Source of the DNA: Tubulanus polymorphus
Taxonomy: Eukaryota; Nemertea; Palaeonemertea; Tubulaniformes; Tubulanidae
Assembly: GCF_964204645.1 (NCBI RefSeq)
Contig: NC_134030.1
Coordinates: 15,280,447-15,344,446, forward strand
Direction of reading: 5' to 3'
DNA: 64,000 nucleotides
Both the position numbers and the translations under genes were made by a program. The notes under the pieces were generated by a model. The model searched no databases, had not been told where the DNA came from, and saw nothing but the letters and a program-made list of their open reading frames with translations. Positions 30,630-43,782 of the stretch are shown piece by piece. The stretch's first letter is position 1. Each line of letters begins with the position of its first letter.

Positions 30630-33600
30630 GTAAGTAATTTAATAAAAAAAACCAAGCATTTTACTCTTTTCTACGACAAAAATGTGAAGGTTAAGATTAT
30701 TTTTGACCTCTATTCCCACAGATTTATTGAATTCTAGAAAAAAACAGGTTACCATGAATATGTCAGGACCGCTACATTATTTTCCTAGGCAACATGATCC
30801 TAAGTTGTGTCAACAGGGCAAAATATATCCGCTTAGTTGACAGGATTGTTGAAGTATATAACCCACTAAAACAAAGGAAAACTAGAATATAGCTGCATAG
30901 CAGCGATAACTGGTTTCTGCCTATCTGGTCCAAGTCTAGTCGAAAAATGGCGAAATTTCAATAACAATCTGTTGAACTACCTTCATTAGGCATCAATTTG
31001 TTCAGTAAGGAATTTGCCTTCAGAAATAAACAACTACAATTTTTAACATTTTTGTTTTGATTTATCAATGATACATTGCAACTTTGAATACAACATTTTT
31101 GGAACCGAACTTAACTGCGTATACTCAATAAACGATAATTGTCTTCAATAGACAGCTTTGCCATGCTAGTCTCAAATGAGGGAATTACAGATTACAAAAT
31201 TATTGCATTGTCGGGATTCGAACAGGATGCGGCATCACTGCATCATGTCAGTGAAGTGTTTTAGGTAATGTTTAGTTTATCCACCAAACAGAAGTTATAC
31301 AAGTGGCGCCTTTTGTGAATCGCATATAGATGAAACAGTTCGCGGGAAATGACGGATCCGGACTGATGTAAGTCTGAATCCGCGATTTACGGTTCAGTTT
31401 GACGCTCAAGGACATCCGGTAATTTGTAGGCTTTTCGGGATGTACTTTTATCAATGAATGGCCATTACAACATTCTTGTCGCCGTTTAGACCCAGTAAAA
31501 GATGGTGAGACGGAAATCAATATTTCAGTCAGAATAGAAAATTACGTTTATAAGCTGTTAGTGGTCCAATCTGAGAGGAGTTACATTTTGTGAACATTTT
31601 TTGGCTGGAAAGTGGTTGAAATAATGAATATAGCTGCAAAGGAGCAATAACGGGTTTTCTGCAAAGCCAGTCAGGGTGATGGGAACTGTAGAAAATGTAA
31701 ATACCGTTACATAGAATAAAATGCATTGACAGATTCGAACCTAATATGCAACCACTGTGTAAAACGTCATATGTGATTCAGCTTTGAGACCGAACTTACG
31801 CGGACGTTCAATCAACAAATTTGAATTTATTCGACCAGGCATTCATTTTGGCATTATAACTTTATGATACTGAACACGCTTTAAAAATGAATCTGTTCTA
31901 AAGAACTCATCTTGGGAATCCGCAGAGTCTATAGATTGAGTAAATTTACAGGTAAGAACCTATTATGATTTGGAATAGATTTAAGGAGTTATTCTTTTTA
32001 TTGAAATATTTGAATAAATACATATATTGTAGTAGATTCAATCAATAAATTATGATTTGATTTGGTCTGGGTTTCGGGCCTATGTTGATTCAGGGTTTTA
32101 TGGATTATAAATTCTATACTGATAAACTATTTATGCCTGCAACATGTGAGTAAATATCTAATCGATTCGACTAGTAACGTGTGTTTCCAAATAAACGGGA
32201 CAGTCAATCTTAGTTATTAGAAAAATAATGTTCATTTCATTATAGATATTCATTACATTTTTGAAAATTCTACAATAATATTTGTTCTGTCCTAATTTCA
32301 ATTACGGTATGAACCAATGATATGCTTTGTAAATATGATGTAATAAAATAAATTTGAATTTTAATAAGATTTGAATATGACGATTAAGCATAACTTGTGT
32401 TCTTTCCACTTGTCCTACTTGTCTCTCGATAACAGTTCCAGAGTTTCAATTACAATCAAATCCAAATTGGCTAAAAAGTACATAGGACTAAATGAAATGA
32501 ACTGTTAGTCACTGCAAACCTATTCCAGTGTTATATCGATCGTGTTGAATCACTTTGCTTGAGTTGAAAGAATCAGATCTTCTCTCATATGATGCAACCT
32601 CGGTCGAAGAGAGTTCTTGGTGTTCACTACCTTAACCATTTGATTTCATGTGTTTGACATCGGAATCCGCATGAACCCATTTGAACTGCAAGATATTCAT
32701 AGAACATGAAAACCTATATTGTAAACAATACATGTATACAGTTTTCAAACTTTCACCGACGTTGGATATTTGAATGAACGTAAGGCTTCAATTTCAATAT
32801 TCTAAAGCAGGAAATAATAAGCCCAATCAATAGGCCCTAGCTATTCCCATTGTTATAATGCGTACAGCTGTACCGTACACTTATCAGTCAAGGAATAGAA
32901 ATCGGTATACAAGCCATGGTATACAAGCCGTGACCACACAAAGGTTTTGGATCTAGGCTTGAATATAAATGTCAGCAGGTCAGGCAAGGCCTTAGCAAAA
33001 TTTAAACGCAGTTATGTTAACATCAGTGCAGGGCCGACGAGAGGGAAAAAGTTGTGTTTGTAGTATGTAGCCATGGTAGGCTTATGGTACTCACTTAATA
33101 CTTAAAACGCTGGAGTTACCTGTACGTGACTGTACCGTGATTTCCACACTTTAGCTGTATGTGAGTACGTTGGCGCGCTCTGACTTGCAATATTGGTATT
33201 CAAAAACCAAATGAAAAACTTTGTACTTAAAATGGTATTGGCTACTATAAAAGGCCCAAGATCAAGATCAACAAGATAGACGAATAAATACTGGTGCAGT
33301 AGGCTTACTTAAGTTTCCACACTTCACAACCGAGCCAACTGACTAACCGGTATATTTTTGTCCCAGTACGCACCAACTGGCACAGGCCTAACACTTTTTG
33401 TCAACTGTGTGTTCCGGTAGGCTATCGATAATCACCTGATACTTTTCTGTCGTTTCTTTTCTCTCTGAAGCTGAATTGTCTGAATGTAGTCGAACATTTA
33501 TTCTAGACCCGCGACTCAGCGACCTTGATTTACAAATTTGATCAAATCAAAAATTATTTATTGACGCCTTTGGTTACATGAACAGATTGGAAATGTACTT

Positions 33601-34562
33601 AAATAAAGAATAACTGCTATAACAAGAAAACAACAATATAAAAGAGGTAACAACAAACAAATGCTCGTAAACCTGTAGGACTCGCGAACGCCGGACTCGT
33701 GAAGTCTTGGACTCGGACCTGATATTCTCGGAGCATTCCTCTTTTGGACGAATTATCGGTACATGTGCATTCAGGTTCAATTCTTTATTGACAGTAACCT
33801 AATAACTAATTTTAAGTTTCAAATAGGATAGAAAATACATTTAGAAAATCTGCTGGTTCAGAGAGACCGTAATTACAGTATCAATGTACACCGTGGATTA
33901 CCCGTGGCTGGATCGAGGGACTACGAGTATGTTGGTTTGTCGGTATGTCGGTTTGTTGGTTTGTCTTGAAAAGTACGCTGCCGAATCACTTCTTTTCTAA
34001 AAATGTATCTTTGAGCGGGGAACTATTCCACACTATACTGGACTTGAACCCAAATAATAAAGGAAAACGGAATTTGATAAACTAAATGTATTAAGAATTA
34101 TAAATATATACAAGACCGAAAATAATATAGTATATGATACCTAAAATTAGCCTAAATTACTGAAGGAAAGTCCTGGAAATTATACTTTACCCAGGTTAAC
34201 TGAGAATAACTGAGGTCCGGGTCCGGTACGATCAAGAGTGCCTGGTCCGTGAATGCATGGCCATTTATAGGGGCCACGCTACCAAGCACTGTTAATCCGA
34301 CACGGATAAATGGTTCCCAATAGTTGCTGGTCGAGAAAAAAAAACTGGAAAACAACCATCTCCCTGTCATAAATATGCCATACTTGAATAAAGCAACCTT
34401 CTTCCCAGAAACTAACTGAATTGTGGGACTGTTTTTAGTGTCAAAAATTAAGTCAAATTTTTTTAATGACATGTACACATGTGGGTACAACGTCCTCTTA
34501 GAAAATTGCTAAAGGACACGATTTTGTTTGCCCACTTCATCAAATCTTAAATCATATGAAAG
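30630..34562. other. Intron stretch, no gene recognised
   Basis: Holds two copies of a short dispersed repeat (AATATAGCTGCA.AG.AGC.AT, near 30885 and 31625; a third is at 36217). tRNA-like B-box strings occur near 31213 and 31735 without a tRNA fold. A short GTTTGTCGGT-type tandem is at 33930-33965. None of the open frames shows a known domain. Confidence 0.5.
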
Positions 34563-34713
34563 TGTAACCGGCTGGTTGTTGTATCGGCAGGCTGGCGGGG
34601 GAACTAGCATTTACGCCAGCGGTACAGGATTCCATCCATCAGGAACAACAAGGCAGTTAAACCTTATATGTACAATCTTTATTGCATCCCGGAATGAGAA
34701 TGGTTATCATAAC
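34563..34713 (+). repeat. Dispersed repeat, copy 1 (TGTAACCGGCTGG family)
   Basis: About 150 bp with a close copy at 42358-42507. It starts TGTAACCGGCTGG and contains CAGGATTCCATCCATCAGGA and TGTACAATCTTTATTGCATC. TG start and the promoter-like tail could suit an LTR fragment, but no partner end is visible. Confidence 0.7.
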
Positions 34714-35204
34714 TTAACGTAGTCTTTATATACAGAATCATGAGTATAATGTGAGAACTAGGTGTCAGACAAGTTGTAGACATCAGGACTCACAAACAAA
34801 CACCTAGTGACATGGTTGAGAGACATTAATTAATAATCGATGACCACTGACTATAGCTAATTACTGTGAATACATATTGAGTAGTCTGACATGTTGATAA
34901 TGATAAAGCACATATTGACACTATAGTCATAAGTTATATTACATTATATTATTATTATTATTATTGTCATTATTATTAATATGTAGTAGAGCTATGAAAT
35001 ATTATGAACTGTTCGATATGGCATTGTAGATCTATATGATTATAAAATATGCGTTTTATATCAGGGTGACAAAAGCCTTGACTATTTACTTCAAATAATA
35101 CAAACTTGTTATACATGAAGATAAACTGAGAATGAGCTATTCTGTATCCTTATGAATTTGGATTTTCCCATGAAATTCCTGCGGAGTAATAGACACTACG
35201 TAGT
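34714..35204. other. AT-rich intron stretch with an ATT microsatellite
   Basis: 34941-34980 is an imperfect (ATT)n tract. No gene. Confidence 0.6.
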
Positions 35205-35444
35205 GAGATAAATGAAGAAAATCCCACACTTTGAATTTAGAATTATGCGATCAAATTTATTATTATGAAACCACAACATTTCGGCTGTTGACTAACAGCC
35301 ATCATCAGGTGGAATGACCAGAAAAACAAGTAACAAAGCATATATACTCACAGGATCTAAAATAGAAGCAGTGTGTCAAAACTAAAGATAAACAGACCAA
35401 GCAATAAAAACATCAAGAAGAACCATAGAAACCTGAGCAATTCT
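35205..35444 (-). repeat. Penelope-like terminal repeat fragment
   Basis: Matches the LTR-like end of the PLEs at 10517 and 52355: ATAAATGAAGAAAATCCCAC, then TCGGCTGTTGACTAACAGCC and the following 150 bp. It breaks off before any coding sequence. It lies 140 bp upstream of exon E. Confidence 0.85.
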
Positions 35445-35582
35445 ACGTAGTACCTAGTAGTTCCTGAGTACTTAGGCTATAGGTTAAAGATGTATAAATC
35501 AGATGATAATCAAAACCCAGGTACAAACATAGCATTCTGGGCTTAAATATGATCCTCCTTGGATCTCTTGTCATAATTCTAG

Positions 35583-35695
35583 GGAGAATTGATAGCTTTA
35601 ACACAAATTGCTACAGGATTAATGGCAGAAGAACTGAGATTCCAAAGATTAGACGTGGACGCATCTCTTGCAGTCGACATGTTCAAGGATAACCA
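35583..35695 (+). CDS. MRPL39: MRPL39 exon E
   Basis: Encodes GELIALTQIATGLMAEEL then RFQRLDVDASLAVDMFKDN plus two bases. Acceptor ATAATTCTAG, donor CA then GTGAGT, ending phase 2. Joined to exon D it keeps the family spacing between the WRPSS tryptophan and LDVDASLAVDMF. Confirms that exon D ends at 30629. Confidence 0.9.
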
Positions 35696-36392
35696 GTGAG
35701 TATCTTGAAAATGTTAAAGTATGAATTTGTTGATCTTCATTGTTTTAATTTTGAATCTAGCAACGTATTTGAAACACGATGAAATTTTATTGCCATTGAA
35801 ACTTGTGAGAAGGGTGTATTTGTGGTTAGATTTGGTGGCTCCAAAATTTATGTATAATACTCATACCTGTTTACATACGACCCGTGTTAAAAACACAGTA
35901 ACACAGTTGTAACAAATTTTGGGCGCAGATGCCATGGCATTATGAATTTATTTGTTTATTTATTTATTTCAGTATTAAATCGTAACAATGTGTACAATGT
36001 GAGAAATAAAACATAATGTTGTTATATAAAACTGGGGTTTCAGAAAATTCAAGGCTTGTTAAAATTGAAACCTTGAAAAGGAATGCTTTATATATAAAAT
36101 GTAGTGGTTTGCTGATAGAGAACTACTTTTCAAAATTAACTGCCATAAATACAGAAATATTTAAATACCCTAGTATGTTGAATGAATATAGCAGCTAAAA
36201 GTGAAAGAACAAAAGAGAAATATAGCTGTAAAGCAGCGATTACGGGTTTCTGCCTTGCTGGATAAGGTGTGCCACCTAGGGGGTCAGCTGATAACATGGT
36301 TATGTTGATTCACATGGGCAACTACGCGAAAAGTTCTTATGTACCAAGGTTAGGGGAAATGACACCGAGAATAACGAAGATACGGTACTTTT
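35696..36392. other. Intron stretch with a dispersed short repeat
   Basis: 36217-36261 is the third copy of the AATATAGCTG..GCAGCGATTACGGG repeat. TTTA tandem near 35950. No gene. Confidence 0.5.
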
Positions 36393-37075
36393 ACCATGCC
36401 CAAGCGGCAGTTGTATCAACTAATTTTGCCGGTTAGGATACTACTGAATTACAATCGACAAAATGGATGCTTCAATGAGTTTTCAACATTTAGGCCCCTA
36501 GTGGTTAGAATAGGAACTAATTTTGTTAGGGGTTCGTTTTATCTTATATCCAGGTACATGTATATCAATTCTCATAGCAATCCCTTCATCTGCCCAGTAA
36601 ATATCAATGAAAATGCATTTCCCACAACTTGTAGGTGGCGCTACTGAAGCACCATATGAGTTACCTACTTAAACCATACATCAATACAAGTGTCTTGTAA
36701 AGGGCTACTAACCACACATTGCAACCTCGATTCTATCACCAACGGTTAAGGACCTAGGAGCAAAAATCGTTGTTTTCACTGTCCCCTGGTGGCAGTTGTA
36801 TGAACTAATCATGCAGGTTGGCATATTACACACATGTCTTTGTACATATACCAAGTTTTGTGATTTTCGAAAAAAACAGACCGCATTACATGCAAAAAAT
36901 TGTTGCTGAAATTAGTTTTCAAAATATACGCCCCTTAGAGAGGGGTTCATTGTATTTTGTAGCCAGGTACATGCGTATCAATTTTAATAGAAATCCCAAT
37001 ATTCGCTTAGTCGATATAGATGAAAATGCGTTTTCCAGCTTCTTATAGTTGACGCTACTGGAGAACCATATGAGT
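36393..37075. repeat. Two diverged tandem units of about 390 bp
   Basis: 36400-36660 and 36790-37070 share GGCAGTTGTAT.AACTAAT, GAGTTTTCAA.AT.TA.GCCC, CAGGTACATG.TATCAATT and GGTG-GCGCTACTG..CCATATGAGT. The small ORFs in each unit are shadows. Likely part of an older, unclassified repeat. Confidence 0.6.
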
Positions 37076-37104
37076 AACATAGTTAACCCATACATCATTC
37101 TCAC

Positions 37105-37950
37105 ACAGCACTTTTTGGATGTCAGAATTTTCAAAAGTAAAACACACCCCTGGTGGGTATCGAGGTCCCCAATTAAAGAGCCATTAGACTTACCTCAAGG
37201 CACCAGTGTTCTGACATCTCACGTAAGTTTCAAGTAAATCCGTCAAGCAATATTCTTGTTTCTAGCCAAATTCGTATTAAAGCCTATATATAATCATCCT
37301 CCCCCGGCAGGGATTCGAACCTGATGGCATCGAGATTGCCACGGCACGAAACCCTGCCATAATCGACCGTGTGCGCAGATACATGCGCAGTTCAGATGAT
37401 GTGATTTTAAGCCAATCAGAAATCCCGTTTTATTTAAGCCTGGGTTTTCCCATTTATAGTTCTTCCTTGAAATTTGCCTCAACGATTATACAACGAGCAA
37501 TCGGATTGGTGCCGCCAGTTTTCTTTCGGAAAGCTGCGCATGTACCTGCGCACCCGGTCTACTGATGCAGGGGTTCGTGCCGTGGCTGAGTGTAGCGATG
37601 CCATCAGGTTCGAGTCCCTGCAGAGGAAGGATGATATATAATGCTCACTTACTTGTGTTGCCGAATTCAAAGCTATATATGATGCTCTCTAACTTGTGTA
37701 TACGGCACAAACACAAACAAGGCTGTCAAGAACAACTTTCGTGCTCGGCCGAAGCAGAAAACTCAAAGACAAAAATTTTTCTCACACTGACTTTTCGATG
37801 TCAGAATTTTCAAAAGTAAAACGCCCCCTGGTGGGTGAGCAGGGTCCCCAATCAAAGATTTCGACTTACCTCAAGGTACCTGTGTTCCGTACATCTCACG
37901 AAAGTTTCATGTAAATCTGTCGAGGAATATTGCAATGCTAGCAGAATATA
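37105..37950. repeat. Direct repeat pair around a foldback
   Basis: 37112-37250 and 37795-37945 share ATGTCAGAATTTTCAAAAGT, CCCCTGGTGGGT and GACTTACCTCAAGG. The foldback at 37289-37640 lies between them. This is either a split or a tandem repeat with an insertion. Confidence 0.6.
37289..37640. mobile_element. Foldback element with tRNA-like arms
   Basis: Inverted arms at 37289-37390 and 37534-37640 carry TGCCATCAGGTTCGAGTCCC (perfect tRNA B-box) and, on the right arm, CCGTGGCTGAGTG, which resembles an A-box. The A-to-B distance is too short for a functional tRNA gene. The arms are in opposite orientation, so it is either a foldback MITE grown from a tRNA-derived SINE or two SINEs back to back. 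Confidence 0.6.
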
Positions 37951-38063
37951 GTCATTCAGGCTCTCACATATAGATAGCTGCATTCATTAGCTCTATCCAG
38001 GGAAGTTACTGCAAGGATGCTATTGCTTGTATGCGGCACAAACAAGGCTATAAAAATTCCTCA

Positions 38064-38231
38064 GTTGCATTCACTCGAGACTGACCTCATTCAGTGCGCC
38101 ACCTATATAGTAGCAAAGATGAAAAATACTAAAAAACTACAGATGTAGTTGCATTCACTCGAGACTGACCTCATTCAGTGCGCCACCTATATAGTAGCAG
38201 AGATGAAAAATACTAAAAAACTACAGATGTA
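38064..38231. repeat. Tandem duplication, 84-bp unit, two copies
   Basis: The units starting GTTGCATTCACTCGAGACTG at 38064 and 38148 differ by a single base (CAAAG against CAGAG). Very recent duplication. Confidence 0.9.
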
Positions 38232-38532
38232 GTACACAGCTCTATCACTGCTTATAGGGACACTGACACGAACACACGTACTGACGCGCTGTGGGAATGG
38301 CACGTAGGCAATACACATACGTAGATGGATACTGTTTGAATCGGGCTTAAATTTCGCTGTTTAGAGGCTCACAGTGAGTAAACAGTGCAATTCTGATTAA
38401 TATTATATACAGTATTTGTCAATGCAGCGTAGTACTTGTGATACAGAATGGTTTCACCGACAGTGAAAGTAAGTTGCAGTTGTTTATATCCTTTCAGTAA
38501 GATCCAGTGTGAAAAAGAATATAATAATGATG

Positions 38533-38572
<40 letters not shown>

Positions 38573-41289
38573 TAATAATAATAAATAAAAATATTCAAAA
38601 TATTCAAACTTTTAAAAATTTTTAAACTTTTAAAGGTTTTTATTGACTGACTTATTTGATTCCAAAGTTTGGGACCCTTTACTCCCAGTGGAAATCTTTA
38701 AACATTAGTATAGTAATAACTCAAACAGAGATTAGTCCTAGATCTAGTATGTTGATTATGAATTGATGCATTTTACTCAAAAAGATCAGTGAACCTGTGG
38801 GGTAGAAGGTTGATCATTGTGGAGATTTGATTTTTCCAGTTTAGTTTTTGGCGAACCGTAGGTTTGCCTATGCAAACCGTCTGGTGAAGCAGTTTTCATT
38901 GAAAATGAATAGAGTACCGGTGTGTCAGCAAGGCACAAACATAGGCTGTTGAACCAATAGTGTTGATTTTCGGTACCATGGTTTGGCTTAATGAGTTCTC
39001 GAGCCCACAAAGATTTCATAATGATCGAGTTATTTTTAGGGGACTTATTCTTGAAAAACACGTAAAAACCCTGCGTTTTAGCACTAAGTAATGGCATGTT
39101 TTCACATATGAGAATTTGCATACTTGGAATTGAAATATATAAAAGTTCAATCCTTCCTGGAAGTCTGGATGTACTTTTCGACCAACAGGCCCTCACTTTA
39201 TATTCGACCAACAGGCCCTCACTTTGTAAACGCCCTAAACTTTCTCGCTTCTATTTTTCTGAGTTGACCTTGTTACCTGAGCTACATTGAACGTGATTGG
39301 CTGTTTGTTGGATATATGGGAAATTCCGGGATCTTCTGATGTAATTGGGAAACCCATTGGAAAACCCAATGTGGAAACCAAAACAAAATGGCGAGCATTT
39401 CATTTGACTAGGTATCGTATGTTCGCTTATAATTTGTTCGGTGTTACGAATATAACCGAGTAGGCTATTCAATTCAGTATCCAATCTAGCAAGTATGGCG
39501 ATTCCAATGGAGTTTTGGCTTAGATTTGTCTTGTCAATGCCTTAAAGACCTGCTAACCTGTATGGTTTAACCGCAGTCGTCGGCTTTTTGTGAACAGTGT
39601 TACTGCTCTACTCTATTCAATTTTAGTACGTTCTTTGGTGGAATTGTGAGCGGTGATAAATTAATAATGGACTAAATAGTCTGTAGACAATAGCGGGCAG
39701 TTGAATGCTCTCAGCTTTTCATCGAATCAACAGTCAGCTTTTTCAACTGATTTAGAGGTGGGAGCTAATCTACACACATATACCCTTATATATATATATC
39801 GCTATCGTACTATGAAAATCCGTGCAAAGCGATCCATAGAGAATGTACACAAACACAGATGAGACTGGGAGAAGTGGAGCATTGGGCGCGTATTTTAATT
39901 TAATTCAAGGATGAAAAAGTTTGGAAATTGCGAGTATAATAATATCTTGTATGTATTAATCGAGTAATAAAGGGCTAAGAATTAATGAAGTGATTAGATT
40001 TAGAATAAAATATTGTTGTTTTAAGAGTTTGTTCAGCATATCGTCAGTTGATGGTCTTAATTCGGTGATCTATTCTACATTCGATTGCAATCCAAATTGA
40101 TCTATAGTTAGTATAATATTTTTGACAATATACACTCAATGATTTGATGGTGAGCCACAGGGCCATTGGACCTTTATTCATCAATTTGAGCGCCTTAAAA
40201 CTTTATATCTTGAACCCACCCTGGTTAGGGATTTAGCATCTACAAACAAGTTCATTGGGATATTACAATGTCTTCTGTTTACCACAATGTAGTATGTTTT
40301 TTAAAAGATTTAACGAAATGAAATGAAACATATATGAAGTTAAGTTGCTCCTATGCTGTATCCTATTCTCATTAATAACGCAGTACATCTGAAAAATGTA
40401 AGGGCTTAGCATCAATTTATTCTCATAACTGTAGAAATCTTAACTGATTTGATGAATGGCTGAATAAGTTTATCCTTTTCAATGCTGCCAAATGTTAACC
40501 ATAAGTGCTGGAGATATTTTGAAATTCCACCCCAGTACCTCAGTGACATTTTTTTTTCTTTGAATACCACATTTTTGAAGAAATTAAGTAAATTCGCCGT
40601 CGCAATATTTAGAATCTGTCCAAAATCGACATTTGGTCGCGGCAATCAAAAATTGCTTCCAACGCCCCTGTATCTTGAGTAGACTAGTGGTTTACTCTAC
40701 TTCCCGGCCAGATGTTGTGGTTAGCAGTTGGAAAACTAGACAAAAATCTAGATAACTAAATTTCTTTCGAGATTTTAGCCCCACACACATTAGATTAAAC
40801 ACATCATGTTTCTGGATGAGTGTGGATTGGTTTTAACTGGTTTGCTGCGCAGGCTCTTGCACTACCAGTGTGTATTGCATTTGGGTAGCTTCTGCAGCCA
40901 GCCCTACATTGGAAGAGTTTGTCAAGACTTTCAATATTCAGCCACCCTCTAATTGGCAATATATGAATGTTATCTGAATATTTCTCATATTGTGAAAAAT
41001 ATTCTTCCAAAAAATAAAATAGTTTCCCCACCTACCTGTACCCTACCTTAAATGTCTATTTTTATGGACTTTCGCTTTGGCTGGTCCATTTTGCTATCGC
41101 ATATGAAACTTTCTTCCTTTGGTACAAGATAACTTTCAAACGAGGCTTAGTTTCTCTTTGGAACTTTCAAAACATTCAATGCAGTAATAAAATCTCTAAC
41201 CCTATTGAATTTCATCAGAATCCATTGCTTATTTATTAATTTAGTTACTTATTTGTTGTTGGAACTATATTTCGTTTCGGAAGAACACA
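38232..41289. other. Intron stretch with a microsatellite; no gene recognised
   Basis: 38517-38588 is an (AAT)n-type microsatellite. 39176-39227 holds two copies of TTCGACCAACAGGCCCTCAC. The 141-codon minus-strand frame at 38786-39211 lacks any known motif. GAGCCACAGGGCCATTGGAC at 40153 belongs to the short dispersed repeat also at 27353 and 50390. Confidence 0.5.
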
Positions 41290-42289
41290 CCCAGCTAGCA
41301 CACAACGTTCATACAACATTCGGAAACGTTCGTGAAAGTTGTGTGATTTTCTAAACATTGTCATCCAAGAGCCTGCAGCAAATTATTAGTTAAGTCAGAT
41401 ATCATCAATATAGCCCGTTTTAAGCAAATCCCGACGTGGATTCCTATGGTTTAATACCATTGGAAAGCAAGATTCAAACTTTCGGGAGTAAAGAAAAATA
41501 TGGGATTCGAAACTGATGGATATCGTGACATATCAAAACAGGAAGTGTTCGCCATTGTTCAGCAATCAGCTTTAAGCGGCGTGTTTAAGGGATTTAAGAA
41601 TCATTTATTTACTAAGGTACGTTATTCAATCCACAAATTTTGATACTTTCAATATATGGAAAAATACCAATAGAATGTTTTTGAAACAATCTTTTATGTA
41701 GAAACCCACGTTAGAGACCTTTTCGTCGGGTTTTATATCAATGAAATGACCTAAACTGTTGTTCTCCAATAACAAGCATAACAATCCCTGTATGTATGGA
41801 TGAAATGAACTTCAAGGCTTAACACAACTGTGAAAATAAAAGTTTCTATATTATTTCCTTTTTATTTTAGGAATCACAAAGGCTGCCAGCTACGCTGTAA
41901 CCACGACGAGTGGTGCACTGGAGAACTAACTTACGAGTGAATAATTTCGATATTATACATGTATATATACGTAGTTACAAAATAAAAGTTAGGTAAAATA
42001 ATTCAAATATTAGTTAGTTGAAAGGGATTTATTCGAGATCATGAAAGAGGACATCATGGTTATAATGTAACGTCATATGAACATTATTAGAACGTTTTTA
42101 TCAAGCTCAATGGTTGCAGAGAGGTTGTGAAGTAACGTTCAGTCAACGTTATCAAAAACGTTCTGTGAACCTTAAATACATTTACAAAAAAACGTTCTAC
42201 AAACGTTGCACGAACGTTCAACATTAACGTTAAAACGTTAGTGAAAAACTTTTAGAAAACGTTCTTTGGACGTTTTTTTGTTAGCTGGG
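41290..42289. mobile_element. AACGTT-rich MITE with CCCAGCTA ends
   Basis: Starts CCCAGCTAGCACACAACGTT and ends in the inverse, TTGTTAGCTGGG. Both subterminal regions are dense in AACGTT/AACGTTC hexamers: about ten between 42060 and 42270, and several at 41305-41340. No coding frame. The clustered palindromic hexamers look like repeated protein-binding sites for a transposase, which is an inference. Confidence 0.65.
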
Positions 42290-42357
42290 CCTGCCCTTTT
42301 ACATATATTCATGCTTCACACACGTGCGTGATACATTATACTTGCTGCTTTGTGGTG

Positions 42358-42507
42358 TGTAACCGGCTGGTTTGTTGTATCGGCAGGCTGGTTGGGAACT
42401 AGCATTTACACCAGCGGTGCAGGATTCCATCCATCAGGAACAACAAGGCAGTTAAACCTTTTATGTACAATCTTTATTGCATCCCGGAATAAGAATGATT
42501 ATCATAA
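42358..42507 (+). repeat. Dispersed repeat, copy 2 (TGTAACCGGCTGG family)
   Basis: Close copy of 34563-34713; the flanks differ on both sides. It begins about 70 bp after the end of the AACGTT-rich MITE. Confidence 0.7.
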
Positions 42508-43284
42508 TGAAAAGTCACAGATGGTTTTTATGCTGGACGCCAAATATCACAATAAATCTATCAACTAAAACTGGGCGAGTGGCTCAGTTACTATGATGGT
42601 TGTCTATTTTTAGAGAAACTGACGACGACCTACGCACTGAAGAGAATGAATGCATGAACAACTTACATGCAATTTTTTTAGAAAATAAAGCGAGACGATT
42701 TTGAAGAGTAAAGTCTATTTCGATGAAATCAAATGGGACATATTAGATAAGATATTTTACAAGCAACAGCGCCGAGGCAGCGTGGCGTGTAGTGAGAAGA
42801 ACATGCCTCAATACGTGGCTTAGTTGTAGTTTTTCAGGAAACCAGGTACTTGGCACTTGGCCAGGGATATGAATACAATGTCACACTCACGTTGAGGCTG
42901 ACTATCACTGCTACATATAATTTTTTTGATGTGTTACCTTTACTCAGCTCAAAAAAAATCCTGCTAGATATTATATGACACAATATCAATGATGCAGTCA
43001 ACAAAAATGTATATAAACTTCATTTGCGCATGCATTTATTGATGATCCTCCGACGCTAAACAAACGTTATTGATCAGAGACACGTGCCATATGCAGTGAG
43101 CGCTCTCGTAGATATTGATAGTAGGCTCCGAACACTGAGCTGCCAATCATTCTAGAGACCGCCGTTATCTTAGAAGTTGGCTACGTTCCAACTACTAGAA
43201 CATTTCACGCATCCGATTTCATAACTTTGTAGGCACATCTTGTTGATTTAGCTTCCCGTAAATTACGCATACCACAACGAAACC
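42508..43284. other. Intron stretch without recognised feature
   Basis: No protein-like frame and no partner repeat within the window. Confidence 0.5.
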
Positions 43285-43400
43285 GAAAAAAATTTAAGCA
43301 GGGCAGTAAAAAACATTAGGCAGGGCGCTGAGATTTTAGCATGGTAGCATTAAATTTTAGCAGGGCGACCCGCCCTGCTAAAACAGCCCGTGGAGAACAC
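43285..43400. repeat. Possible end of a hAT-like MITE
   Basis: AGCAGGGC recurs about every 30 bp and forms the hairpin TTTTAGCAGGGCG..CGCCCTGCTAAAA. The block ends GTGGAGAACACTG, the inverse of CAGTGTTCTCCAC, a common hAT-type terminus. The other end was not found. Confidence 0.4.
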
Positions 43401-43782
43401 TGACTTTCATCTTGGGCTTTTTGATTACTTGGAGCACGGATTCTCTGAAATTCTGCAAAAAATCTTTGAATATAGGTATTCATTTCCATTCATAATTTGA
43501 AAAAAGAGATTTTTTCTTCATATTTTCTGTCCTTATTTTCGATCTTATTGTCTGTAAAAAGTCAGTTTTCTCCCATCATTTGGATTCAATCCATTTCACT
43601 CTTTTTCATTTGTTCTGCTTAATAGTGTTACAATTTAATTTTGATGCTGATTAAACATAGACTCATGTAAGTTTAGGAAAGTCCATAATAAGAAATGTGT
43701 TTCTTGTTAACCTTTTTTGACTACAAAATAATTAATTGAAATAGATGAAATAGAACTTTGATCTCAAGAATTGTAAAGATTT

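Noticed and set aside
30630-30737. Continuation of the frame beyond MRPL39 exon D
   Set aside because: A consensus donor at 30629 and an in-phase exon E that fits the family spacing show that this part is intron.
36393-37075. CRISPR-like array
   Set aside because: There are only two long, diverged units and no short regular repeats; the genome is eukaryotic.
37560-37625. Functional tRNA (Ser/Leu-like) gene
   Set aside because: The A-box and B-box are too close together and the acceptor ends do not pair; best seen as a tRNA-derived repeat.
38786-39211. 141-codon minus-strand ORF
   Set aside because: No recognisable motif; its length is expected by chance in 64 kb.
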